From CAZLKN01 sp964560135 (GTDB lineage: Bacteria; Actinomycetota; JAICYB01), in assembly GCA_964560135.1 (NCBI GenBank), contig CAZLKN010000036.1, forward strand, positions 1-30,459: a stretch of 30,459 nt of DNA. Reading direction: 5' to 3'. The notes beneath the pieces are model-generated. The model made no database searches and had not been told where the DNA came from. It was given only the letters and a program-made list of their open reading frames with translations. A program made the translations under genes and the position numbers. Positions 7,598 to 14,952 of the stretch are shown here, piece after piece; position 1 is the first letter of the stretch, and every line of letters starts with the position of its first letter.

Positions 7598-8527
7598 CTA
7601 GGCGGCCGTCCCTCCGCCGAAGGCCTCCCGTACCCAGGCGTGGGCCTCCCAGGCCGAGCGCCGCAGGTCCAGACGCTCGGCGGTCTTCGGCCCGTGGCCC
7701 TTGACCACCTGCCAGAACTCGTCCCACCCGGGGTCGCCCCAGATCCAGGTGCCGGTCTCCTCGTCGTGGCGCAGCTCCGGGTCGGGGACGCTCACCCCGA
7801 GCTCCCACAGCTTCGGGACGTAGGTGGACAGGAACTCCTGGCGCAACTCCTCGTTGGACTTCGACTTGATGCCGTACTCCGTCAACACGTCCCGGCCCGG
7901 CTTGGACGGGGGCCCGAAGAAGTGCATGATCGGCCGCCACCACCGGTTCACGGCGTCCTGGAACATCTCCCGCTGGGCCGGGGTGCCGGAGACGAGCTCG
8001 AGGGTGAGGTCCTCGCCGTGGCGCAGGTGCAGCGACTCCTCGGCACAGATCCGCTTCATGGCACGGACGTAGGGAGCGTAGGAGCAGTCGAGCAGTGCCT
8101 TCTGGGTGACGAGGGCCGCGCCGTCGATCAGCCAGCCGATCACGGCGACGTCCCCCCAGGAGCGGGTGGGGTAGTGGAAGACGTTGTGGAACTTCGTCCG
8201 GCCGTGGACGAGGTCGTCGAGCATCTCGTCGCGGCTCTTCCCGAGGTCCTCGCAGACCCGGTAGAGGATCTGGGCGTGGCCGACCTCGTCCTGCACCTTG
8301 GCCGTCAGCGAGAGCTTGCGTCGCAGGCTGGGGGCCCGCGGGATCCATTCGCGCTCGGGCAGGGCCCCCATGATCTCGGAGTTGGCGTGCATCTCGATGA
8401 ACCGCAGGACCGCGAGACGGTACTCGTCGGGCATCGCCTCACCGGCCTCGATCTTCTCGCCGGCGTCGATGCGGGCCTGGAAGGCCTCGGCGTCGACCTC
8501 CCCGTTGGCGACGTGCGGTGTGGCCAT
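7598..8527 (-). CDS. paaA: PaaA: phenylacetyl-CoA epoxidase catalytic subunit
   Basis: A 309-residue catalytic subunit of the bacterial multicomponent monooxygenase that converts phenylacetyl-CoA to its ring-1,2-epoxide. Carboxylate and histidine ligands expected for the di-iron site are visible in EMHANSEIMG, KVQDEVGHAQILYR and ICAEESLHLRHGED, and the C-terminal WGDPGWDEFWQVVKGHGP is a PaaA hallmark. It is the first gene of the nine-gene minus-strand operon; GGAGGAG lies 7 nt before the ATG. Upstream is a ~200-bp region shared with a divergent toxin-antitoxin pair. No paaE reductase gene accompanies it here, so electrons must come from a gene elsewhere. Confidence 0.93.
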   Translation of the reverse strand: MATPHVANGEVDAEAFQARIDAGEKIEAGEAMPDEYRLAVLRFIEMHANSEIMGALPEREWIPRAPSLRRKLSLTAKVQDEVGHAQILYRVCEDLGKSRDEMLDDLVHGRTKFHNVFHYPTRSWGDVAVIGWLIDGAALVTQKALLDCSYAPYVRAMKRICAEESLHLRHGEDLTLELVSGTPAQREMFQDAVNRWWRPIMHFFGPPSKPGRDVLTEYGIKSKSNEELRQEFLSTYVPKLWELGVSVPDPELRHDEETGTWIWGDPGWDEFWQVVKGHGPKTAERLDLRRSAWEAHAWVREAFGGGTAA

Positions 8528-8587
8528 ACCCTCACTCCTCCCCGGGGCCCCGCTGCCACCCCTGCGCCGGCGGGACCTCCTGTCTGG

Positions 8588-8593
8588 AGTCTA
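8588..8593 (-). promoter_or_regulatory. Candidate -10 box of the paaABCD-bkd operon
   Basis: Minus-strand TAGACT fits TAnnnT and lies 60 nt before the paaA ATG, giving a leader of about 54 nt that contains GGAGGAG. No clear -35 box was seen. Weak support from sequence alone. Confidence 0.35.
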
Positions 8594-8698
8594 CCCACAC
8601 CAAGGCTGTTCTGACCGGTCCGGCTCGGCCCGGCTGCGGGTATCGATTCTGGGGGCGCGCCGGTGCTCGGTTCTCGCACACCCGCACCTCTTGCCTAA

Positions 8699-8719
8699 GT
8701 AGCTTCCAGAGGCTACCTT
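8699..8719 (+). promoter_or_regulatory. Leaderless promoter and overlapping palindrome of the first toxin-antitoxin pair
   Basis: TACCTT (8714-8719) lies 6 nt before the GTG start, so transcription would begin at the start codon. An inverted repeat GTAGC (8699-8703) / GCTAC (8712-8716) overlaps this -10 box, the place expected for an operator bound by a Phd-type antitoxin. Binding is inferred. Confidence 0.5.
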
Positions 8720-8725
8720 GATGCC

Positions 8726-9016
8726 GTGAGATCGGTTGGGCTGAAGACCCTGAAGAACAAGCTCAGCGAGTACGTGCGCCTGGCCGCACGGGGGGAGACG
8801 ATCCTCATCACGGACCGGGAGAAGGTCGTGGCGGAGCTCGTTCCACCACAGGGATCGAGAGCCGAGCGGGTGAGCGACGCCGTGCTGGCCGACGCCGTGC
8901 GCGAGGGCCTGCTCACGCCCGCGCTGATCCCTCCCGGGCCCCCACCGGAGACGGTACCGGTCGCTCCGCTCGATGAGATCCTCACGGGACTGGACCGGGA
9001 CCGAGCCGAGCGTTGA
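8726..9016 (+). CDS. Phd/YefM-type antitoxin
   Basis: A 96-residue protein with the Phd/YefM N-terminal DNA-binding fold: VGLKTLKNKLSEYVRLAARG followed by ETILITDREKVVAELVPP. The remaining ~50 residues are Pro- and acidic-rich, as expected for a disordered toxin-binding tail. It should neutralise the PIN toxin encoded next and repress its own promoter. The start is GTG; a -10 box exactly 6 nt upstream and the lack of a good ribosome site suggest a leaderless mRNA. Its stop overlaps the toxin start as TTGA. Confidence 0.85.
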   Translation: MRSVGLKTLKNKLSEYVRLAARGETILITDREKVVAELVPPQGSRAERVSDAVLADAVREGLLTPALIPPGPPPETVPVAPLDEILTGLDRDRAER

Positions 9017-9408
9017 TCTACGTCGACACCTCCGTCGTGCTTGCGCAACTGCTCGCGGAGGATCGGCGTCCTCCCGCGGACCTCTGGGCAGAGCCACTCG
9101 TCTCCAGCCGGCTGCTCGAGTACGAGACGTGGACGCGGATCCACGCCGACGGACTCGCCCCCTCCCACGGCGAGGCGGCACGGGAGGTCCTGTCACGGAT
9201 CTCGTTCCTCGAACTCTCCCCCGTCGTGCTCGCCCGGGCGCTCGATCCCTTCCCGGCGAAGGTGCGGACGCTCGACGCTTTGCATCTCGCCTCGGTCAGC
9301 TATCTGCGGAGCCGCCGGGTCCCTGTGCGGCTGGCGACCTACGACGCGCGCATGGCGGACACCGCCGAGCGCATGGATCTGGAGAGCTACGACCTCAACC
9401 CCCGGTGA
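9013..9408 (+). CDS. vapC: VapC-type PIN-domain toxin
   Basis: A 131-residue PIN-domain ribonuclease. The expected acidic residues are visible: Asp5 in MIYVDTSVVL, a Glu in LLEYETW (36-40), Asp88 in TLDALHLASV and Asp111 in ATYDARM. PIN toxins of this type cleave RNA, often tRNA or rRNA. The start is TTG overlapping the antitoxin stop, so toxin synthesis is coupled to antitoxin translation. Its 3' end overlaps the 3' end of the convergent paaG-like gene by 14 bp. It is the only plus-strand module between two minus-strand catabolic operons, which suggests insertion. Confidence 0.88.
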   Translation: MIYVDTSVVLAQLLAEDRRPPADLWAEPLVSSRLLEYETWTRIHADGLAPSHGEAAREVLSRISFLELSPVVLARALDPFPAKVRTLDALHLASVSYLRSRRVPVRLATYDARMADTAERMDLESYDLNPR

Positions 9409-10180
9409 ATTTCGGGGCGCGCTTCTCCAGAAAGGCGTTGACGCCTTCGGTGTAGTCGGCGCTGCGGCCGCAGGAGGTCTGGAGCTGCGCCTCGTGGTCG
9501 AGGGCCTGCGCGTAGGTCATGCCGAGAGCCCGGTCGAAGGCGCGCTTCGTCAGACCAAGGGCCTTGGTCGGCCCCTCCGCCAGCTTCCGACACAAGCCCG
9601 CGGCCTCCTCTCCGAGCGCGTCGCCGGGCACCACCCGTTCCACGAGACCGAGGCGCTGCGCCTCATCGGCCCCCACGGGCTCGGCGAGCGCGGCCATCTC
9701 GAAGGCCTTCCCGGCCCCCACGATCCGGGGCAGCATCCACGTCATGCCCGAATCGGGCAGCAGCCCCACCTTCGAGAACACGACGATGAACGCAGCATCC
9801 TCCGATGCGATCCGCAGATCGCAGGCCAGCGCCAGGCCGAACCCGGCCCCCGCCGCGACCCCGTTGACGGCGCACACCACCGGCTTCTCCAGCTCGCGGA
9901 TCCCACGCACGATCGGGTTCCAGGTCTTCTGTAGATGCTCACCCAGGGTGGACGGGGCATCGTCGCCGGTCACCGCCTTCAGGTCCTGCCCCGAGCAGAA
10001 GGCACGGCCGGTGCCGGTGAGCAGCACCGCCCGTACCTCGGGGTCGCGGGACACACGCTTCAGTGCGTCCTGGAGCTCGCCCGCCATCGTGTTGTCCAGC
10101 GCGTTGCGCGCGTCGGGACGGTTCAGCGTGATCGTCCCCACACCGTCGGCGGTCTCGAGGGTGATCGTCTCGTAGGCCAT
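9395..10180 (-). CDS. paaG: PaaG-like enoyl-CoA hydratase/isomerase
   Basis: A 261-residue crotonase-fold protein. The oxyanion-hole segments are FCSGQDLKAV (61-70) and AVNGVAAGAGFGLALACD (104-121). Both crotonase catalytic glutamates are absent (Gly115 and Ser136 at those places), while Asp143 in LLPDSGMTWMLPR matches the aspartate used by PaaG of the phenylacetate pathway, which isomerises the 1,2-epoxide to an oxepin-CoA. This supports an isomerase over a hydratase. The ATG is 2 nt after the upstream hydratase stop. Convergent overlap of 14 bp with the vapC gene. Confidence 0.82.
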   Translation of the reverse strand: MAYETITLETADGVGTITLNRPDARNALDNTMAGELQDALKRVSRDPEVRAVLLTGTGRAFCSGQDLKAVTGDDAPSTLGEHLQKTWNPIVRGIRELEKPVVCAVNGVAAGAGFGLALACDLRIASEDAAFIVVFSKVGLLPDSGMTWMLPRIVGAGKAFEMAALAEPVGADEAQRLGLVERVVPGDALGEEAAGLCRKLAEGPTKALGLTKRAFDRALGMTYAQALDHEAQLQTSCGRSADYTEGVNAFLEKRAPKFTGG

Positions 10181-10182
10181 GC

Positions 10183-10965
10183 TCACCGCCCCTTCCAGCT
10201 CGGCGTGCGCTTGTTCAGGAACGCGTCCATCCCCTCGCTCTTGTCCTCGCTGGCGAACAGCAGGAAGAACAGATGCCGTTCGTAGGCCAGACCCGCCTCG
10301 ATCGTGGTGTCGAAGCTGCGCAGGATGGCGTCCTTGGCGGCCCGGACGGCCACCGGGGGCCGGGCGGCGATCTCGCCGGCCAGCGCGATCGCCTCGTCCA
10401 GCAGCGCCTCGGGGGCCACCACCCGGCTCACCAGCCCCTTGCGCTCGGCGTCGGCGGCGCTCAGGTAACGGCCGGTGAGGATCATCTCCATCGCCAGCGA
10501 CTTGCCGACGGCCTTGGGCAGGCGCTGGGTGCCGCCGGCGCCGGGGATCACGCCGATGTTGATCTCGGGCTGGCCGAACTGGGCGGTCTCGGCGGCCACG
10601 ATGATGTCGCAGGCCATGGCCAGCTCGAGGCCGCCGCCGAGGCACCAGCCGGACACGGCGGCCACGACCGGGGTGTTCAGGAAGCGGATGGCGTCCCACA
10701 GTCGCAGGTGGTCGCGCAGGTACATGTCCACGGCGGAAGCGTCGGTCATCTCGGAGATGTCGGCACCGGCGGCGAAGGCACGCTCGCCGCCGGTGAGCAC
10801 GATGCAGCGGATCCCCTCGTCGGCATCCAGGCGCTCCAGCTCGGCGACCACCTGGCCCATCACCTCGCTCGACAGCGAGTTCAGTGCCTTGGGCCGGTCG
10901 ATGCGCACCAGCGCGACCCCGTCCGCCGGGGCCTCCACCACGACGAAGCGGTCGTCGCTTGCCAT
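10183..10965 (-). CDS. Enoyl-CoA hydratase (crotonase, EchA8/PaaF-like)
   Basis: A 260-residue classical crotonase. Both catalytic glutamates are present: Glu114 in GGGLELAMACD and Glu134 in FGQPEINIGVIPGAGG, with the oxyanion-hole motif AFAAGADISEM (63-73). The enzyme hydrates 2-enoyl-CoA to 3-hydroxyacyl-CoA; in phenylacetate breakdown the equivalent step is PaaF. AGGAGG lies 5 nt before the ATG. It sits between the cyclase-family gene (54-nt gap) and the paaG-like gene (2-nt gap). General beta-oxidation use is equally possible. Confidence 0.88.
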   Translation of the reverse strand: MASDDRFVVVEAPADGVALVRIDRPKALNSLSSEVMGQVVAELERLDADEGIRCIVLTGGERAFAAGADISEMTDASAVDMYLRDHLRLWDAIRFLNTPVVAAVSGWCLGGGLELAMACDIIVAAETAQFGQPEINIGVIPGAGGTQRLPKAVGKSLAMEMILTGRYLSAADAERKGLVSRVVAPEALLDEAIALAGEIAARPPVAVRAAKDAILRSFDTTIEAGLAYERHLFFLLFASEDKSEGMDAFLNKRTPSWKGR

Positions 10966-11019
10966 CGTCGCCTCCTGCTCGGATTCGCGGTCCGCCCAAT
11001 GCTAGGCGGACGGGAGGGC

Positions 11020-11652
11020 TTAGCGCCGCAGCAGCACCCGGCCGGGGGCGCCGTCGCCGCCCACCACCGGGATCGGCAGGGCGATCAGCTCCCAGGCCCC
11101 CGGCTCGACCCCCTCGAGGTCCACACCCTCCAGCACGACCACGCCCGCGCCGAGCAGCGTCTTGTGGGTCGGGTTGCCGATGTCGCCCGACCCGCGCGGC
11201 TCGATCGACAGGTAGTCGTTGGCCACGAGCACCATCCCCCGCTCCACGCACCAGCGGGCCGCGGAGGCGTCGTAGGCGCAGAAGCCCTCACGGAACGCGT
11301 CGTCGTGCGACCAGCCGGAGTTGCGGGTCTTCGCGAGCAGCCGTGTGGTGCCGTCGGGGATGCCGGCGGCCTCCAGCGCCTCAGCGGTGATGTGCTCCTC
11401 CAGCTGGGTGAGGTCGGCGACGCAGCAGTCGCCGAGCAGGGCCTCCAGCGGCAGCGACTCGATCCCCGGGCCACCGGCGAGGAAGTGGACGGGGCCATCG
11501 AAGTGGGTGCCGGTGTGAGCGCCGAGGGTGAGGGTCGAGACCGTGGACCGGTCCCCGGCGTCCGTGCTCGACGCGACCTCCCGGCCGAAGCCGTCCTGGC
11601 CCGGCCAATGCGGGAGCCCCTCCCGCAGGCGCACGGTCACGTCCACGATCAT
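11020..11652 (-). CDS. Cyclase/arylformamidase family metal-dependent hydrolase
   Basis: A 210-residue member of the cyclase family (kynurenine formamidase KynB-like). The metal-binding motif HTGTHFDGPVH (46-56; His46, His50, Asp52, His56) is intact, and the later conserved stretch THKTLLGAGVVVLEGVDLEGV is present. Family members hydrolyse N-formylkynurenine or related amide/ester bonds, so a role in aromatic amino acid breakdown is plausible but not proven. It is the first gene of a three-gene operon with the hydratase and the paaG-like gene. A -10 box 8 nt before the ATG suggests an almost leaderless transcript. Confidence 0.8.
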   Translation of the reverse strand: MIVDVTVRLREGLPHWPGQDGFGREVASSTDAGDRSTVSTLTLGAHTGTHFDGPVHFLAGGPGIESLPLEALLGDCCVADLTQLEEHITAEALEAAGIPDGTTRLLAKTRNSGWSHDDAFREGFCAYDASAARWCVERGMVLVANDYLSIEPRGSGDIGNPTHKTLLGAGVVVLEGVDLEGVEPGAWELIALPIPVVGGDGAPGRVLLRR

Positions 11653-11660
11653 CGCGGGCC

Positions 11661-11666
11661 ATCCTA
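11661..11666 (-). promoter_or_regulatory. Candidate -10 box of the cyclase-hydratase-paaG operon
   Basis: Minus-strand TAGGAT lies 8 nt before the ATG at 11652, so the leader would be at most about 2 nt. It shares a 64-70 bp divergent region with the NicO-family gene. Confidence 0.4.
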
Positions 11667-11709
11667 CCGGTCCCATTTCGCAGGAGCGGCCGCCGGGACG
11701 GCGAAAGGG

Positions 11710-11715
11710 TACCGT
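11710..11715 (+). promoter_or_regulatory. Candidate -10 box for leaderless transcription of the NicO-family gene
   Basis: TACCGT lies 7 nt before the ATG at 11723. This spacing favours that ATG over the in-frame GTG at 11717, which would be only 1 nt downstream of the box. Confidence 0.4.
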
Positions 11716-11722
11716 CGTGAGG

Positions 11723-13087
11723 ATGCCGAAGCTCCGCGCCCTCCGCCCCGCTCGCCTCGCCGCCGCCTGCGGCGTGGTCGCCTTCGTCCTGCTCCCGCTG
11801 GCGCCGGTGCTCGCGCATCCCTTCGGCCTCCCGCCGGTGGCAGAGATCGCCTGGGCCGGCGAGCGCATCCGCACCACCTTCACCGTCGCCATGGACGACA
11901 CCCTCATCATGCTCGCCCAGACCGAAGCCCCGCTGCGCTCCCCGCAGGAGGGCACCCCCGACGAGCTCGCCACCCAAGCCGAGGTGCAGGACTACATCAC
12001 CTCCCGGTTCGTGCTCGCCGTCCCGGAAGGCCCGTGCACCGCGGAGATCACCGGGGGCCGCGGCGCCGGCGCGGCGTTCCTGTTCTTCCTCGACCACACC
12101 TGCCCGGCCCCCGTCGGCGACACCCTGCACGTCACCAACACCTTCCTGCGGGACATCTCGCCCGAGTACCGGATGGTGATCGTCGGACGCGTCGGCGCGT
12201 CCAAACCTCGCTGGGACATCGACCGCGGCGTCGAGGAGCTCACCCTCGACCTGACCCCCGAGGGCATCGCCGCCGCCGTCCCGCAGGTGCCCGAAGGCGC
12301 CGACCCGGGGGCCGATCCGGAGCCGTCGGCCGCGGTCAAGGGCCTCGAGCGGCTGTTCACCTTCCTGGACGCCGACCGCGGCATCGGGGCGGCCTTCGTC
12401 GCCGTGGGCATCGCCACCGCCCTCGGGGCGCTGCACGGCCTCACCCCCGGGCACGGCAAGGCCCTCGTGGCCGCCTATCTCGCCGGCTCGGACGCCAAGA
12501 TCCGTCACGCCTTCGCCGTGGGGGCCGCCCTCACGATCACGCACACCGCCGCCGTGCTCGCCTTCGGGGTGATCGCGGTGTTCGCGGGCAAGTCGCTCGT
12601 CCCCCAACAGGTGGAGCCGATCCTGATGTCCGTAGCCGCCGTGCTGGTGATCGGGCTCGGGCTGTGGCTGCTCGTCACCCGGGCCCTCGCCCTGCGGCGG
12701 GGATCCGTCCACGCGCATCACCACCATCACCTCCCCGAAGAACCGGGGCACGAGCACCCGGAGGCCGCCCGGCGGGCCATGTCCGGCAAGGGGATCGTCG
12801 CCGTGGGGGCCGCAGGCGGGATCGTGCCCTGCCCCGAGGCCTTCGGGCTCCTGTTCGTGGCGATCTCACTCGGACGCCCCGCGGCCGGGCTGCTGCTCCT
12901 CGTGGGCTTCAGCATCGGCCTGGCCGCCGTCCTGGTGGCGATCGCCGTCACGCTGGTGCTGTCCCGCCGGGCCATCGCCCCGCGCCTGGAACGCTCGCGG
13001 ATCCTGCGCTACCTGCCGGTGCTGTCCGCGACGATCATCACCGCCATCGGCGTCGGGCTCGGCGTGGTCGCCCTGGGGAAGTTCTGA
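11723..13087 (+). CDS. NicO-family nickel/cobalt transporter-like membrane protein with large exported N-terminal domain
   Basis: A 454-residue protein. It has a signal peptide (about 1-31, cleavage near VLAH), an exported domain of about 180 residues with two Cys (105, 127), and then six or so membrane segments (about 222-455). The first helix pair carries HGLTPGHGK (238-246), the NicO/RcnA metal motif, and the second half has GGIVPCPEAFGLL (365-377). A His-rich loop HAHHHHHLPEEPGHEHPEA lies between the halves (330-348) and should bind Ni, Co or a like metal. Export of excess metal is the known role of RcnA; related proteins may import. An in-frame GTG at 11717 is an alternative start. No nickel enzyme is encoded nearby. 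Confidence 0.8.
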   Translation: MPKLRALRPARLAAACGVVAFVLLPLAPVLAHPFGLPPVAEIAWAGERIRTTFTVAMDDTLIMLAQTEAPLRSPQEGTPDELATQAEVQDYITSRFVLAVPEGPCTAEITGGRGAGAAFLFFLDHTCPAPVGDTLHVTNTFLRDISPEYRMVIVGRVGASKPRWDIDRGVEELTLDLTPEGIAAAVPQVPEGADPGADPEPSAAVKGLERLFTFLDADRGIGAAFVAVGIATALGALHGLTPGHGKALVAAYLAGSDAKIRHAFAVGAALTITHTAAVLAFGVIAVFAGKSLVPQQVEPILMSVAAVLVIGLGLWLLVTRALALRRGSVHAHHHHHLPEEPGHEHPEAARRAMSGKGIVAVGAAGGIVPCPEAFGLLFVAISLGRPAAGLLLLVGFSIGLAAVLVAIAVTLVLSRRAIAPRLERSRILRYLPVLSATIITAIGVGLGVVALGKF

Positions 13088-13106
13088 GTCTCAAGCGCGC
13101 GCACGG

Positions 13107-13433
13107 TCACTGCCGATCGAGCAGCTCTCGGAAGTCGGCCGGGGACATGATCGGCACGTCCGCCTGTATCTCGAGGAGATGAACGTCCCCGGAAACGAGG
13201 ACGGCTCGAGCTTGCGAAGCGAGCGCGATCAGGTAGTCGTCGCCGGGATCGGGTGATTTCACGGGAGGCGGCTCGTCAGGATCGCTCACGATCGTCGCGG
13301 AGTCCTCGAGCCAGTGGACCAGCGATCGGGCTTCCTCGGCCGGGACACGGCTCGCGATCTTCGGGTATTCGAGCACACGGGCCAGCTCGGCCAGGAGGCA
13401 GGGTGAGACCACGAGAGACGGATGCCCACGCAA
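13107..13433 (-). pseudogene. 5'-truncated PIN-domain toxin gene (COG1569-like)
   Basis: The 108-residue frame begins directly in the middle of a PIN domain: LVVSPCLLAELARVLEYPKI matches the conserved VSP..L.EL...L..PK segment, and DPGDDYLIALASQA plus VLVSGDVHLLEI match the later acidic motifs. The usual first ~35 residues, including the N-terminal DTN with the first catalytic Asp, are missing. Upstream in this frame there is no ATG or GTG, only a TTG at 13433, 10 nt after the histidine phosphatase stop. It is therefore probably a dead remnant. No antitoxin gene is adjacent. A short but active protein starting at TTG is less likely. Confidence 0.7.
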
Positions 13434-13443
13434 CCGAACGGCT

Positions 13444-14046
13444 CTACAGGTGGCCGGACACCAGATCCGGGGGCGAGCCGGGTTCCGGGTCGGGGTCGGG
13501 GGCGAGCCGGACGACCTCGCCCACCCCGATGGTGATCGCGAACAGCTCCGACGGCGGACGCTCCCGCAGACGTAGCAGCGCCGCCCGCAGAGGCTCGAGG
13601 TGACTCACGGCAACCACCAGACCGGACGGATGGCGCTCCCGCACGTCCTCCAGCCACGACAGCACCCGGTCCCCCAGCTCCGCCAGCGACTCGCCGGAGG
13701 TCACCGAACCCGGGTCGTCGTGGTAGGCCTGCCAGGCCCCCTGGGCCTCGTCCCGGAGCCGCTCCCAGGTCATCCCGGCCCACTGCCCCCAGTGCCGCCA
13801 CTCATGCAGGCGCTCGTCGGTGACGACCTCCACCTTGGCGGACGCCGCGAGGATCCCCGCCGTCTCCACAGCCCGGTCCAGCGGTGAGGCGTACAGGGCG
13901 GCCACCGGGAGCCCGGCGAGCTGCTCGGCCACGGCGGCGGCCTGGCGGTGGCCGGCCTCGGACAGCCCGAAGCCCGGGAGCCCGGCGTAGATCACGGCAT
14001 CGGGGTTGTGGACCTCGCCGTGGCGGATCCCCAGCACGACCGTCAC
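13444..14046 (-). CDS. Histidine phosphatase family protein (phosphoglycerate mutase-like)
   Basis: A 200-residue protein with the catalytic RHGE at 8-11 (His9 is the phospho-acceptor), the second-Arg region YASPLDRAVETAGIL and the second catalytic His in VVAVSHLEPLRAALL near 148. Length and layout fit the cobC/GpmB branch of small histidine phosphatases. The substrate is unknown; members dephosphorylate sugars, nucleotides or cobalamin precursors. GGGAGG lies 3 nt before the ATG, with a TAGGAT box about 34 nt upstream. The C-terminus is Pro/Asp-rich. The truncated PIN gene follows on the same strand. Confidence 0.85.
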   Translation of the reverse strand: MTVVLGIRHGEVHNPDAVIYAGLPGFGLSEAGHRQAAAVAEQLAGLPVAALYASPLDRAVETAGILAASAKVEVVTDERLHEWRHWGQWAGMTWERLRDEAQGAWQAYHDDPGSVTSGESLAELGDRVLSWLEDVRERHPSGLVVAVSHLEPLRAALLRLRERPPSELFAITIGVGEVVRLAPDPDPEPGSPPDLVSGHL

Positions 14047-14079
14047 ATCGTCCTCCCGGGTCGGTTCCCAGCGGCGGCC

Positions 14080-14085
14080 ATCCTA
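14080..14085 (-). promoter_or_regulatory. Candidate -10 box of the histidine phosphatase gene
   Basis: Minus-strand TAGGAT about 33 nt before the ATG, upstream of the GGGAGG ribosome site. No -35 box evident. Confidence 0.3.
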
Positions 14086-14128
14086 GCGACCCGGCCCGGA
14101 TGGCGGCACGGCATCCCACCTGGTAGAC

Positions 14129-14935
14129 ATGACGCCGATGCCCGAGAACCGCCGTCCGAAGCGCCAGCGCAAGAAGGAGGCCGCGGCCGCACGCCGGCAG
14201 GCGATGCGGGAGGCCGCCGAGCGGCGCCGCAAGCGCCGGATCTTCACGCTGGCGGCGATCACCGCGATCGTCGTCCTCGGTGGGGGCGCGTTCGCGTTCA
14301 TGACCGTCCGGGCCCCCGAGCAGGACACGATCGCCGAAGGCACTCCCACCCCCGAGGCCGATCCCGCCACGGGTGACGTCGCGTGCGGCGGCGAGGTGCC
14401 GCCGGCTGCCGGCGAGGAGAAGGCCACCTACGAGGCCCCCGAGGACCAGAACCTCCAGGACGACCAGGCCTACCTCCTGCGCCTGGAGACCTCCTGCGGC
14501 ACGATCGACATCGCCCTGGACCACCGGCGGGCCCCCGAGACGGCCAACTCGATCGCGTTCCTGGCCCGCCAGGGCTTCTACGACGGACTCACCTTCCACC
14601 GCGTGGTGCCCGACTTCGTGCTCCAGGGCGGCGACCCGCAGGGGGACGGCACCGGGGGCCCGGGCTACAAGGTCGAGGAGGCCCCGCCGGAGAACCTGAC
14701 CTACACGCGGGGTGTCGTGGCGATGGCGAAGGCCGGCCAGGAGCCTGCCGGCACGTCCGGCTCCCAGTTCTTCATCGTGACCGGGGACGAGGCCCCGCTC
14801 CCGGCGGAGTTCGCCCTGCTCGGCGAGGTCATCGAGGGGATGGCGGTCGCGGAGGAGATCGAGGCTCTCGGCACGGGTGACGGACCCCCGAGCCAAACCG
14901 TCTACATCGAGCAGGCCGGCATCATCGAGCAGTAG
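14129..14935 (+). CDS. Membrane-anchored cyclophilin-type peptidyl-prolyl cis-trans isomerase
   Basis: A 268-residue protein: a very basic, Ala/Arg/Lys-rich N-terminus (1-37), one membrane segment (about 38-58), a short acidic spacer and a cyclophilin domain (about 103-268). Cyclophilin motifs are FYDGLTFHRVVPDFVLQGGDP with the catalytic Arg in FHRV, and TSGSQFFIV. It should speed proline isomerisation of proteins on the outer side of the membrane. This layout is common in Actinomycetota. An ATG at 14138 is an alternative start. It is followed 17 nt later by the MaoC gene. Confidence 0.88.
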   Translation: MTPMPENRRPKRQRKKEAAAARRQAMREAAERRRKRRIFTLAAITAIVVLGGGAFAFMTVRAPEQDTIAEGTPTPEADPATGDVACGGEVPPAAGEEKATYEAPEDQNLQDDQAYLLRLETSCGTIDIALDHRRAPETANSIAFLARQGFYDGLTFHRVVPDFVLQGGDPQGDGTGGPGYKVEEAPPENLTYTRGVVAMAKAGQEPAGTSGSQFFIVTGDEAPLPAEFALLGEVIEGMAVAEEIEALGTGDGPPSQTVYIEQAGIIEQ

Positions 14936-14952
14936 AGGAGGTCGCTTTCCGC

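Noticed and set aside
11717..11722. GTG start for the NicO-family gene
   Set aside because: It would lie 1 nt after the likely -10 box; the ATG at 11723 has the same spacing as other leaderless starts in the window. It is kept as an alternative.
10273..13182. 969-codon plus-strand open frame
   Set aside because: It runs antisense to the hydratase and cyclase genes and out of frame through the NicO gene; no domain seen.
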